A DNA stretch of 64,000 bases. It comes from Bacillota bacterium. GTDB taxonomy: Bacteria; Bacillota; Clostridia; Oscillospirales; Acutalibacteraceae. The notes below the pieces were generated by a model. That model ran no database searches, was not told where the DNA came from, and was given only the letters and a program-made list of their open reading frames with translations. A program made the position numbers and the translations under genes. Below are positions 26,259-35,095 of this stretch, piece after piece. The stretch lies in contig JAEWYE010000031.1 of NCBI GenBank assembly GCA_023458755.1, positions 1 through 64,000 on the forward strand, given 5' to 3'. The number at the start of each line of letters is the position of its first letter. Position 1 is the first letter of the stretch.

Positions 26259-26842
26259 GTACTTTAACGAATGGAAAAAGCGTAATTATTGTCGGCGTCG
26301 GCGGTCAGGGAACTCTGCTTGCCAGCCGCCTTTTGGGCAATGCCATGATGAACGAAGGGTATGACGTTAAGGTTTCCGAGGTGCATGGCATGAGCCAGCG
26401 CGGAGGTTCGGTTGTTACCTATGTTCGCTTTGGCGACAAGGTATATTCTCCTGTCATTGAGCAGGGCGAGGCGGATATTGTACTCGCGTTTGAGCAATTG
26501 GAAGCGGCACGTTTTTTGCCGTGGCTCAAAAAGGATGGTTCCGTGGTGGTAAACACCCAGCAAATTGACCCAATGTCGGTTGTAACCGGAACGGCGCAGT
26601 ACCCGCAGGGACTGATTGATTCCATAAAAGCGCAGGGTGCGAAGGTGCTTGCGCTGGACGCCCTTTCTTTGGCGGAACAGGCAGGTTCGGTAAAAGCCGT
26701 GAATGTGGTGCTTATCGGCGCTATGGCAAAACGGCTGGGTATTGAGAAAGACATATGGCTCCATGCGATTGAAGAAACCGTACCGCCTAAGTTTTTGGAT
26801 ATGAATAAAAAAGCGTTTGAACTGGGCTATCAAGCTGAATAA
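26255..26842 (+). CDS. iorB: Indolepyruvate ferredoxin oxidoreductase, beta subunit
   Basis: IorB is the gamma-type domain subunit that, with IorA, binds CoA and completes the 2-oxoacid:ferredoxin oxidoreductase. It starts with IVGVGGQGTLLASRLLGNAM and contains VHGMSQRGGSVVTYVRFG, both typical. Length is 195 residues. ATG 26255 is chosen because AGGAGG lies 7 bases upstream and the start overlaps the iorA stop. Confidence 0.95.
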   Translation: MSTLTNGKSVIIVGVGGQGTLLASRLLGNAMMNEGYDVKVSEVHGMSQRGGSVVTYVRFGDKVYSPVIEQGEADIVLAFEQLEAARFLPWLKKDGSVVVNTQQIDPMSVVTGTAQYPQGLIDSIKAQGAKVLALDALSLAEQAGSVKAVNVVLIGAMAKRLGIEKDIWLHAIEETVPPKFLDMNKKAFELGYQAE

Positions 26843-26903
26843 ACGGATACCTTCGTCCAAAAAGCTGTATCCAAATAAATAATCATAATGGAGTGAAAAA
26901 CCA

Positions 26904-28211
26904 ATGCAGGGAAATTACTTTGAACCCGAAATTGAATGTGCCTCACGTGAGGTACTGCACTACATCCAGTCGCAAAAATTAGTGAAAATGGTAGAGAATT
27001 GCTACAACAAAATCCCGCTTTATAAAAAGAAGTTTGATGAAATGGGTCTTTTGCCGGGCGATATCAAATCCATTGATGATGTAAGCAAGCTGCCGTTTAC
27101 TTACAAAACGGATTTGCGTGATAACTATCCGTTTGGCATGTTTGCCGTGCCGCACGAGGAATTGGTGCGCATCCATGCTTCCTCCGGCACAACCGGCAAG
27201 CAGACGGTTGTCGGTTATACCAAGCACGATATTGATATTTGGGCACGCGGTGCCGCACGCGGTATTGCGGCGGCGGGCGGAACCAAGTCCGATTTTATTC
27301 ATATTTCTTATGGCTACGGTTTGTTCACCGGCGGCATGGGCATTCATTACGGCGCGGAAAAACTGGGCGCAACCGCTATTCCGGTTTCTACCGGTAATAC
27401 CAAACGCCAGATTATGATTTTCCAGGATTTCGGTTCAAATATTCTTTGCTGCACACCTTCCTATGCCATGTATATCGGCGAAACCATGCGGAATATGGGT
27501 GTGGATCCCAAAAGTTTGAATTTGCGTGCGGGAATTTTCGGCGCGGAGCCTTGGACGGAAAATATGCGCAGAGAGATTGAAAAACTGCTTGCCATCAAGG
27601 CGTATGACATTTACGGCCTTTCTGAAATTGCGGGCCCCGGTGTTGCCTGTGAATGCTCGATGCAGAACGGTATGCATGTAAATGAAGATATGTTCTACCC
27701 GGAGGTTATCGATTCCGAAACCGGCGAACCTGTGCCGGACGGTACATACGGCGAGCTGGTGTTTACCTGCATCGGCAAAGAAGCTTTGCCACTTCTGCGT
27801 TACCGCACCAAAGATATCTGCAAGCTTGACCGTACTCCGTGTGAATGCGGCAGAACACTGGTCAGAATGTCGAAACCGCGCGGCAGAGTGGATGATATGT
27901 TGATTATCCGCGGCATCAATGTTTTCCCATCCCAAATTGAATCGGTGCTGCTCGACCTTGGCATGAATCCGAATTATCAAATGGTGGTCGACCGTGTGGA
28001 CAATCTGGATACGCTGGAAGTTCAGGTGGAAATGACAGAAGAAATGTTCTCCGATACCGTGCGTAATTTGGAAGAAATTGAACACCGCATCGCAAACGCG
28101 CTGCAGTCCACGCTCAATGTGGTGGCCAAAATTCGTCTGCTTGAGCCAAATTCCATTCCTCGTTCAGAGGGCAAGGCAAAGCGTGTAATTGACAACCGCA
28201 AACTTCAATAA
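26904..28211 (+). CDS. paaK: Phenylacetate-CoA ligase (PaaK family)
   Basis: PaaK-type enzymes link aryl-acetates and CoA using ATP. Next to iorAB, the enzyme probably works backward, making ATP and the free aryl-acetate from aryl-acetyl-CoA, as proposed for archaeal and clostridial iorAB operons; this direction is inference. The 435-residue protein has the adenylate motif IHASSGTTGKQTVVGYT, the block DIYGLSEIAGPGVACEC, RTKDICKL and the C-terminal GRVDDMLIIRGINVFPSQIE. GGAGTG precedes ATG 26904. Confidence 0.94.
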   Translation: MQGNYFEPEIECASREVLHYIQSQKLVKMVENCYNKIPLYKKKFDEMGLLPGDIKSIDDVSKLPFTYKTDLRDNYPFGMFAVPHEELVRIHASSGTTGKQTVVGYTKHDIDIWARGAARGIAAAGGTKSDFIHISYGYGLFTGGMGIHYGAEKLGATAIPVSTGNTKRQIMIFQDFGSNILCCTPSYAMYIGETMRNMGVDPKSLNLRAGIFGAEPWTENMRREIEKLLAIKAYDIYGLSEIAGPGVACECSMQNGMHVNEDMFYPEVIDSETGEPVPDGTYGELVFTCIGKEALPLLRYRTKDICKLDRTPCECGRTLVRMSKPRGRVDDMLIIRGINVFPSQIESVLLDLGMNPNYQMVVDRVDNLDTLEVQVEMTEEMFSDTVRNLEEIEHRIANALQSTLNVVAKIRLLEPNSIPRSEGKAKRVIDNRKLQ

Positions 28212-28270
28212 AATTCAGGCGTACTGTAATGCGCCTCTTCATATGTAAATAAAAACAGGGAGGAATTTTT

Positions 28271-28702
28271 ATGCAGATTCAGCAGCTTTCGATTTTTGTT
28301 GAAAACAAGCCTGGACGTCTTGCCGAAATTACGGAGACGCTTGCAAATGCCAATGTGGATATCCGCGCGATTTCCATTGCGGATACCAGCGATTTTGGCA
28401 TTATGCGCCTGATTGTGGATAAGCCGGAGAAGGCAGTTGCCGCGTTAAAGGAAAAACACCTTACTGTAAGGCTTTCCAATGTGATTGCAGTCGGAATCAA
28501 CGATGAGCCGGGCGAATTTTCCAAGGCGATGCGCGTTCTGGCAAACAACAATATCGGCGTTGAGTATATGTATGCCTTTATCAGTCGGAAAAAGGGCAAG
28601 GCGTATGTGATAATCCGTCCGGAGCAGGACGAAAAGGCAGTTGAAGCCTTAAAAGCCGGTGGCATCACCGTGCTGACCGCCGAAGAGTTTTACGGGATGT
28701 AA
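28271..28702 (+). CDS. Tandem ACT-domain protein
   Basis: The 143-residue protein consists of two ACT domains, the first starting IQQLSIFVENKPGRLAEITETLA and the second near VIAVGINDEPGEFSKAMRVLA. ACT domains bind amino acids and control enzymes. Proteins of this kind commonly follow paaK in clostridial iorAB operons, so it probably senses an aromatic amino acid or product. GGGAGG lies 9 bases before ATG 28271. It is the last gene of iorA-iorB-paaK-ACT. Confidence 0.9.
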   Translation: MQIQQLSIFVENKPGRLAEITETLANANVDIRAISIADTSDFGIMRLIVDKPEKAVAALKEKHLTVRLSNVIAVGINDEPGEFSKAMRVLANNNIGVEYMYAFISRKKGKAYVIIRPEQDEKAVEALKAGGITVLTAEEFYGM

Positions 28703-28807
28703 AACTAGGCCTTAAATTAGACCATATATGCAGGACTTTATTTAATTTTGTATATACTTTTAATTGAGTTGGCATAAAGAAAAACATAAATTGACTCACA
28801 TATTAAG

Positions 28808-28846
28808 ACGAGCCAATCTGCGGCAAGCAGATTGGCTCGTTTTTAT
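28808..28846. terminator. Bidirectional terminator
   Basis: ACGAGCCAATCTG (28808-28820) pairs perfectly with CAGATTGGCTCGT (28828-28840), followed by TTTTAT. It lies between the convergent ACT-protein and solute-binding-protein genes. Confidence 0.9.
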
Positions 28847-28855
28847 CGTATGAAG

Positions 28856-30490
28856 TTATTCTTCTTTACCTGCCTGAGTAAAATCGATCCCCGCATCATA
28901 TGGGTGGACGATAATGCCGGTTACGCCTTTTGCGCAGGCATAGTAGCGATTTTCATAATATACGGGATAAAAGATAAACTGATCATTCAAATATTTTTCA
29001 GCGGCGGCATAGCTTTTTATGGCATCCGTTCCGCTTTGGGTATCCGCCGCGGCTAACAGCTTGTCATAATTGCTGTCTTTCAAAAAGGCCGGATTCGCGT
29101 TGGAAGTGGATTGAAACAGCGAAAGCAGTTGCTTTGGACCGTCTCCGTTCGGACGAATCGGATAAAGCGCAATTTGATAATCCCCAGCAGCCACTTTCGC
29201 GGCCAAATCTTCTTGCGAAAGCGGTTTCATGTTAAAATAGTTGCCCATTTTTGCATTCCAACTGGTAATGATTTCGTTGAGCATCAGTTTAACGTTGCTG
29301 TCGTCCGGTCCAAGCACCGCGACAGACGGCAGAGCATCAAGAGAAAGCGCAGTTAATGCGCCGGGAATACCGTTTACCGCATTGTTATCCGCTTTTGCGT
29401 ACATTGCGCTTCCGACCGCCTTGCGGTAACTGGAACCCATGAAGGTGGTGGCAGGCGTAATGATATCATCCGCTGCTTTGCAGTTTTCGGGCAGATGGCT
29501 CAAAATCTTTTTCCGATCGAGAGTTTGCACAAACGCTTTTCGAATGATTCCGCTTTTCATCAAATTATTCGCGGTATTAAAGCAAAGCCCCCAGGTGGTA
29601 TCCTCGAAAGAAGAAATGCTGCAGCCGATTTTCTCCGCGTCGTTCAGGGAAGTGGCGGGAATAGCGATGACATCTACTGTACCTGTGGTAAGTGCCGTAA
29701 TCGGGTTGGAAACATCATGGTCTTTGTTGCTGCCAATGGTAAAATTCAATGCCGCCGGAAGAGGTTTATTGCTTCCACTGTAAGTGGCGGAACGGGTAAG
29801 CTTAATATAATTGCCGTGATCCCAACTGTAACTTCCGCCTATTTTAAAAGGACCGTTGCTGCAAATCGTTTTTACTTCCAGTCCGTATTTTCCTGCGGTG
29901 CTGTCAAAGAATTTCTTGTTGCATGGCATAAAGGGTGCGGTTGCGGTCAATGCCGGAAAATCCGGATAGGGGTAATCCAACTGTACCACCAGTGTATATG
30001 CGTCTTTTGCGGTAACGCCGAGCTGATTTGCGGGAAGTTTGCCTGCGTTTACTTCTCTCGCGTTCTTTATGCAGAACATAGGGGAACAGGTGCTAGATTT
30101 TGTGGAAGGGGAAAGCGCGCGCTGAAATGCGTATACAAAATCATCGGCGGTCACGGGATCTTCGTTTTTGTCAGAGCCGGAACTGGTCCATTTGGCATCT
30201 TTGCGCAGGGTAAAAGTAAAAACAGTATTGTCACTGTTTGCTTCCCACTTTTCCGCAACGCCGGGGTATGCCTTTTCGTTTTTGTCCAGCCGGGCAAGTC
30301 CTTCGTAAAGCGCTTCTATAACAACCCTGCCGGGGTAGTCGCTGACGATTTGCGGATCCAGCGTTTTCGGCTCAGAGTCTAAATTATAATTAATGGTCTT
30401 ATCCGCGTTTTTGGCTGCCTTTTTGCCGCAGGCGCAGCAGCCTAAAAGAAGTATCATAACGGCGAGAATTATGGAGATTACCCGTTTCAT
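28856..30490 (-). CDS. Peptide-type ABC transporter solute-binding lipoprotein (SBP family 5)
   Basis: The protein captures a solute, usually an oligopeptide, at the outer face of the membrane and hands it to an ABC permease. It has a lipoprotein signal (MKRVISIILAVMILLLGCCAC) and OppA-like blocks LDSEPKTLDPQIVSD, VVIEALYEGL, PVTADDFVYAFQRALSP and NGPFKIGG. Length is 544 residues. No permease or ATPase gene is adjacent, so it is an orphan component here. The upstream 262 bases contain no other gene that I can support. Confidence 0.9.
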   Translation of the reverse strand: MKRVISIILAVMILLLGCCACGKKAAKNADKTINYNLDSEPKTLDPQIVSDYPGRVVIEALYEGLARLDKNEKAYPGVAEKWEANSDNTVFTFTLRKDAKWTSSGSDKNEDPVTADDFVYAFQRALSPSTKSSTCSPMFCIKNAREVNAGKLPANQLGVTAKDAYTLVVQLDYPYPDFPALTATAPFMPCNKKFFDSTAGKYGLEVKTICSNGPFKIGGSYSWDHGNYIKLTRSATYSGSNKPLPAALNFTIGSNKDHDVSNPITALTTGTVDVIAIPATSLNDAEKIGCSISSFEDTTWGLCFNTANNLMKSGIIRKAFVQTLDRKKILSHLPENCKAADDIITPATTFMGSSYRKAVGSAMYAKADNNAVNGIPGALTALSLDALPSVAVLGPDDSNVKLMLNEIITSWNAKMGNYFNMKPLSQEDLAAKVAAGDYQIALYPIRPNGDGPKQLLSLFQSTSNANPAFLKDSNYDKLLAAADTQSGTDAIKSYAAAEKYLNDQFIFYPVYYENRYYACAKGVTGIIVHPYDAGIDFTQAGKEE

Positions 30491-30752
30491 TCTATCACCT
30501 TAAATTCGCATATTTATTTGTTAATTTTAGCATGTTTTCGAAGGCAATGCAATCCGTTTACATATTTGTAATGACTTTAGCGGAAAAATCGCCAAGTGCA
30601 TTTTGCTTAATGTTATCTTGGAAAATAGTGAGTTTTAGTTTTACAAAATCATGGATTAGTATTGAAATATTGTAAAATAGTGGTATTATAATTCTAGCGC
30701 GAATTTTTGAATACGTACGGTTCCGATAATTAATTTTTTGAGGAGGTATTTT

Positions 30753-31775
30753 ATGTTTGGAATTAATTTTATTAAATTTCTGCCGAATGATTATGTGCTT
30801 CGGTACAAAAACGGAAAAGTGGTAGCGGAGGGTGCGGGCATTTCCTTTTATTATTATGCTCCCACAACCTCCATTGTTGTTATTCCCGTTTCCAGCTCCG
30901 ATACCCCGTTTATGTTTGAAGAAGTGACGAGCGATTATCAAACCGTTAGCGTGCAGGGACAGCTTACCTATCGGGTACTGGATTATAAAAAAATCGCGCA
31001 GATTTTAAATTACACGGTCAATATAAGAACAGGAAAATATGTATCCGGAGACCCGCAGAAACTGCCGCAGAGAATCATCAACATATCTCGTGTGCTCATT
31101 AAAAAACATATTGAAAATATGTCGATTAAAGACGCAATAAAATCCAGTGAACTTCTCGCTCAGAAAATCATGAGCGAAATTAAAGATAATCCGGAAATCA
31201 ATAAATTGGGAATTGAGATTATGGGATTTTCGATTCTCGCCATCATGCCGGGTAAAGAGACGGCGCGTGCACTGGAAGCACGGGCACGTGAGGAGATTCT
31301 TCGCAATGCGGATGAGGCTCTTTACGAACGCCGGAACGCGTCTATTGAACAGGAAAGACGAATTAAAGAAAACGAATTGAGTACTGAGATCGCGGTGGAA
31401 AACAAAAAAATGCAGATCAAAGAGAAACAACTGGAATCCGAGCGGCTGGTCATGCAGAAGAATAACCAAATTAAAGACGAAAGCCTCGGCTTTGAAACGG
31501 CTTTGGAAGAAAAACGGAAAGCTTTAATCGAACTGACGGTAGCAAACTCAAAAGCAGAAGCGGATGCAAAGGCCTACGAATTGTCTTCGATGATGCAGGC
31601 ATTTTCGGGAATAGACGCAAACGTTTTGCAATCGCTTTCCAATATGGGCATGAAACCGGATAAGTTAATTGCGATTGCATTCCAAGAGCTTGCGGATAAG
31701 GCGGAAAAAATCGGGCAGCTCAATATTACGCCGGATTTGCTGCAGGGACTGCTAAAAGGCAATGATTCAAAATGA
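30753..31775 (+). CDS. SPFH/Band-7 domain protein
   Basis: SPFH proteins form oligomeric rings or membrane microdomain scaffolds. This 340-residue protein has an N-terminal SPFH domain (about residues 1-190), then a long charged coiled coil (residues ~190-280, runs such as NASIEQERRIKENELSTEI) and a short C-terminal domain. It has no clear transmembrane helix at the N-terminus, unlike most flotillins. GAGGAGGT lies 8 bases before ATG 30753. Its stop overlaps the start of the NAD-kinase-like gene (ATGA), so translation is coupled and a joint role is likely. Confidence 0.85.
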   Translation: MFGINFIKFLPNDYVLRYKNGKVVAEGAGISFYYYAPTTSIVVIPVSSSDTPFMFEEVTSDYQTVSVQGQLTYRVLDYKKIAQILNYTVNIRTGKYVSGDPQKLPQRIINISRVLIKKHIENMSIKDAIKSSELLAQKIMSEIKDNPEINKLGIEIMGFSILAIMPGKETARALEARAREEILRNADEALYERRNASIEQERRIKENELSTEIAVENKKMQIKEKQLESERLVMQKNNQIKDESLGFETALEEKRKALIELTVANSKAEADAKAYELSSMMQAFSGIDANVLQSLSNMGMKPDKLIAIAFQELADKAEKIGQLNITPDLLQGLLKGNDSK

Positions 31776-32710
31776 AAAGACTGACCGACAATAAAATCAT
31801 TTTAATCAAGCGCAAAACAAGACTTGAAAATCTGATCGGGCGTTACAACACAATTCAGCAGGCACGGTTTTACATAGAGCATATGGGTGCGGACTTTTCT
31901 GATTATCTAGCCGAGGACGAAAACTATAAAAACGTAATTGAGTTGGCACATGAAACATTGGAATCGCTTGGACGCGTACAGGTGGTAGATAGAGATTTTC
32001 TGCCAAATTTCATATTCGGCAGAGATGATACGGTTGTAGCGGTGGGGCAGGACGGCCTTGTTGCAAATACGCTCAAATATCTCACGGAGCAGCCTCTCAT
32101 AGGTGTGAACCCGGACCCCCAGCGCTGGGACGGCGTATTGCTCCCTTTTCAGGTTAACGATTTATTTCCGCTTCTGCCGGAGGTCTTCCAGAAAAAACGG
32201 AGGATTAAAGAGGTTACACTTGCCAAAGCAGAACTTAACGACGGACAGAGCTTATACGGAGTAAATGATTTATTTATCGGGCAAAAAACGCATGTGTCCG
32301 CCCGGTATCAGATTCAGCTTGATGACCTAAGCGAACAGCAGTCGTCCAGCGGAATTATTGTTTCTACCGGTCTGGGCTCTACCGGCTGGTTTAAAAGCAT
32401 ACTGGCTGGCGCTTCTTCCATTGCCAGGCATAGTACACGGGACGCGGATTACGTACCGCAAGCAGTAAGGTTCGAATGGAATTCTCCATTTTTATACTAT
32501 ACCGTCCGGGAGCCGTATCCCAGCAAAGCTACTTCCGCGAATCTGGTATTCGGTCAAGTCAAGAAAGGTCACAGCTTAAAAATCGTTTCGCAGATGCCGG
32601 AGAACGGCGTGATATTCAGCGACGGTGTGGAAAGCGATTATTTGCAGTTTAATTCGGGCATTGAAGCGACCATTGGAATAGCGGAGAAGAAAGGACATCT
32701 GGTTGTTTAA
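31772..32710 (+). CDS. Divergent NAD kinase / diacylglycerol-kinase-fold protein
   Basis: The central blocks match the ATP-NAD kinase family in order: AVGQDGLVANTLKYL (usual GGDG loop), PLIGVNPDP (usual GIN), GVNDLFIG (usual NE/ND motif) and STGLGSTGWFKSI (usual TPTGSTAY). The first Gly of the GGDG loop is replaced by Gln, and the C-terminal end reads FSDGVESDYLQF, close to the DGQ region. Length, 312 residues, is near normal. Whether it still phosphorylates NAD or a different substrate is open. It overlaps the SPFH gene by four bases. Confidence 0.75.
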   Translation: MKRLTDNKIILIKRKTRLENLIGRYNTIQQARFYIEHMGADFSDYLAEDENYKNVIELAHETLESLGRVQVVDRDFLPNFIFGRDDTVVAVGQDGLVANTLKYLTEQPLIGVNPDPQRWDGVLLPFQVNDLFPLLPEVFQKKRRIKEVTLAKAELNDGQSLYGVNDLFIGQKTHVSARYQIQLDDLSEQQSSSGIIVSTGLGSTGWFKSILAGASSIARHSTRDADYVPQAVRFEWNSPFLYYTVREPYPSKATSANLVFGQVKKGHSLKIVSQMPENGVIFSDGVESDYLQFNSGIEATIGIAEKKGHLVV

Positions 32711-32759
32711 TACCAAATTCTAATCAAAAAGTATAATTCATACTTTTATTGGAGATAGG

Positions 32760-33428
32760 ATGAACTTCCTGTCCATTTTAACTTCAGCAGGTTCCGTCGG
32801 AAGGGAGCGTTTGATTTTGAGCAAATGGGACTATTTTGAAGTTTCTTCGAACGATCCGGACGATCGGGAGCCGGTTAAACCCGAAACAGAAAATCAGGAA
32901 GAGAAAGACGGCTGGGAGCAAAACAATTCATTTGTTTCAGGGCCATATTCGGATGGAACAAATAGGAATGCAGAATTGCAAGAGAGGAACCAATCGGGTA
33001 AAACGAAAAATTGCGGAATGTGGCTGCTTATTCTGTTCACGGTAGTCGTCGGTTTCAGTATCGCCTGGTATGTGATACAGCCGAAAACCAGGATAGGGAT
33101 TGCCAGCTCCGTGGATTCCTCTGATGTAAGTGAAGTTGTGACGGCTGAATCAAGCGTTGGAGTCAGTCAAAATGATAACTCAGCTCAAAGGCAAAAGCTG
33201 TCTTTAGCATTCCAATTACGTGAAATCGGTCAGGAAATTTTGAATTCACGGCCTTATTCAGGCATGCGCGCAGAATGTCAAAAGGCTGGAATGAGCGAAG
33301 AAGAATATAATCAATTGTTGAATGACTATCAGCAGCATGATAAGTCCTATTTTTTAAAGAAATTTGAGGAGTATACACTTGCAAAGTTTGAAGAGGCAAC
33401 AGCCGGAAGTGCCGTTCCATCCAATTGA
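32760..33428 (+). CDS. Single-pass membrane protein, unknown function
   Basis: The protein has an acidic, unstructured N-terminal segment, one membrane helix (MWLLILFTVVVGFSIAWYVI) and an outer C-terminal part with a Ser/Val linker and a helical domain (QRQKLSLAFQLREIGQEIL through EYTLAKFEEAT). I do not know a family. GGAG lies upstream of ATG 32760. TTG 32817, preceded by AAGGGAG, is a strong alternative start and would give a protein beginning MSKWDYFEVSSND. It follows the NAD-kinase-like gene by 49 bases and is probably in the same transcript. Confidence 0.6.
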   Translation: MNFLSILTSAGSVGRERLILSKWDYFEVSSNDPDDREPVKPETENQEEKDGWEQNNSFVSGPYSDGTNRNAELQERNQSGKTKNCGMWLLILFTVVVGFSIAWYVIQPKTRIGIASSVDSSDVSEVVTAESSVGVSQNDNSAQRQKLSLAFQLREIGQEILNSRPYSGMRAECQKAGMSEEEYNQLLNDYQQHDKSYFLKKFEEYTLAKFEEATAGSAVPSN

Positions 33429-33478
33429 AACCCCGGTGAAAAGTATTGATTTAATCTATTAACTGATAATAGCATGAA

Positions 33479-33511
33479 AAGCGCCTGCCGAACTTTCATC
33501 GGCAGGCGCTT
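33479..33511. terminator. Bidirectional terminator
   Basis: AAGCGCCTGCCGA (33479-33491) pairs perfectly with TCGGCAGGCGCTT (33499-33511). It lies between the convergent membrane-protein gene and gpmI. Confidence 0.85.
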
Positions 33512-33533
33512 ACTTGCGATTCAATTCTTCAAG

Positions 33534-35045
33534 TTAAAGGATGATGCTTTCGCCGGTCATTTCGGCAGGCTGCGGCAAACCTAAAATCTTGAGCATAGTA
33601 GGCGCGATATCCGCCAGTTTGCCTCCGGTACGCAGTTTGCAGGGGTAACCGATCACACAGAACGGAACCGGATTGGTGGTGTGCGCGGTGAACGGAGAAC
33701 CGTCATCCTCGTACATCTTGTCCGCGTTGCCGTGGTCAGCGGTAATCAGAGCAACGCCGCCCATTTCTGCAATTGCATCGGTAACTTTGCCCACGCAGGT
33801 GTCAACCGCTTCCACAGCAGCCTTCGCCGCTTCGAACACGCCGGTGTGACCGACCATGTCGCAGTTTGCAAAGTTCAGGATAATCACATCGTAAGCGCCG
33901 CTTTTAATGCGCTCCACAAGCGCGTCTGTTACTTCATATGCGCTCATTTCCGGCTGCATATCATAGGTAGCAACCTTCGGGGATTTGATGAGGACTCTGT
34001 CTTCACCCGGATACACCTTTTCTACGCCGCCGTTAAAGAAGAAGGTTACGTGCGCGTATTTTTCGGTTTCTGCAATACGGAGCTGTGTCAGACCCTTGTC
34101 CGAAATGTATTCACCGAAGGTGTTTTTCAAACTTTGCGGCTTAAAGGCAACCGTGACGTTCGGCATGGTTGCGTCATATTGCGTCATGCATACATAGTCG
34201 AGCGGAAAGAATCCGTTTTTGCGCTCAAATCCGTCAAATCCCGGGTCAACAAAGGTGCGGGTGATTTCGCGCGCACGGTCGGGGCGGAAGTTGAAGAAGA
34301 TAACGGAATCGTTTGCCTTGATTTCCGCGTTCTTTGCACATACGGTCGGCAGTACGAATTCATCGGTTACTTCATTTTTATAGGATTGCTCCACGGCATC
34401 CACAGGATCAGCATTTTGCACGCCCTCGCCGTAAACCATGGCAGCATAGGCCTTGCCTACGCGTTCCCAGCGGTTGTCACGGTCCATGGCATAATAGCGG
34501 CCCATAACGGTAGCAATTTCACCAACGCCGATTGCTTTCAGCTTTGCGGCACATTCTGCAACAAAATCCTTGCCGGAAGAAGGCGGAACATCACGGCCGT
34601 CCAGCAGGCAGTGAACATAAACCTTCTCTACGCCGCGGCGCTTTGCAAGCTCTACAAGTGCATAAAGATGGCTGTTATGGCTGTGTACGCCGCCGTCGGA
34701 TAAAAGTCCGATAAGGTGAAGAGCGGTTTTGTTCTTGACCGCGCTGTCCATAGCGGAAACGAACGCGGGATTTTCAAAGAAATCGCCGTCCTGAATGGAT
34801 TTGGTGATTCTGGTTAACTCCTGATACACAATGCGGCCCGCGCCGATATTGGTGTGACCGACCTCGGAGTTGCCCATTTGACCGTCGGGAAGACCGACAT
34901 CCAAACCGGAAGCGCCGATTTGTGTGATTGGATTGTTGCCAAACAGACGGTCAATGTTCGGTTTGTTTGCGGCTTTAATAGCGTTGCCGTGTTCGGGGGC
35001 AATGCCGAAGCCGTCTAATATCATAAGAATCAATGGCTTTTTCAT
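33534..35045 (-). CDS. gpmI: 2,3-bisphosphoglycerate-independent phosphoglycerate mutase
   Basis: GpmI converts 3-phosphoglycerate to 2-phosphoglycerate, using manganese and a phosphoserine intermediate. The protein has the metal site MILDGFG, the catalytic Ser in QMGNSEVGHTNIGAGR, the DGRDVPPSSG block and the C-terminal TADHGNADKM. Length is 503 residues from ATG 35045; a GTG four codons upstream is possible, and AAAGGAG sits about 11 bases before the ATG. It is the third gene of pgk-tpiA-gpmI. Confidence 0.97.
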   Translation of the reverse strand: MKKPLILMILDGFGIAPEHGNAIKAANKPNIDRLFGNNPITQIGASGLDVGLPDGQMGNSEVGHTNIGAGRIVYQELTRITKSIQDGDFFENPAFVSAMDSAVKNKTALHLIGLLSDGGVHSHNSHLYALVELAKRRGVEKVYVHCLLDGRDVPPSSGKDFVAECAAKLKAIGVGEIATVMGRYYAMDRDNRWERVGKAYAAMVYGEGVQNADPVDAVEQSYKNEVTDEFVLPTVCAKNAEIKANDSVIFFNFRPDRAREITRTFVDPGFDGFERKNGFFPLDYVCMTQYDATMPNVTVAFKPQSLKNTFGEYISDKGLTQLRIAETEKYAHVTFFFNGGVEKVYPGEDRVLIKSPKVATYDMQPEMSAYEVTDALVERIKSGAYDVIILNFANCDMVGHTGVFEAAKAAVEAVDTCVGKVTDAIAEMGGVALITADHGNADKMYEDDGSPFTAHTTNPVPFCVIGYPCKLRTGGKLADIAPTMLKILGLPQPAEMTGESIIL

Positions 35046-35095
35046 AAGCAGGAGCACTCCTTTAAAGCAAATTTTGAAGGCAAGTAATATATCGT

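Noticed and set aside
29495..30382. Long plus-strand open frame inside the solute-binding protein gene
   Set aside because: Shadow frame; the minus-strand lipoprotein is clearly the real gene.
33681..34703. Long plus-strand open frame inside gpmI
   Set aside because: It is antisense to gpmI and encodes a Cys/His/Phe-rich product typical of a shadow frame.
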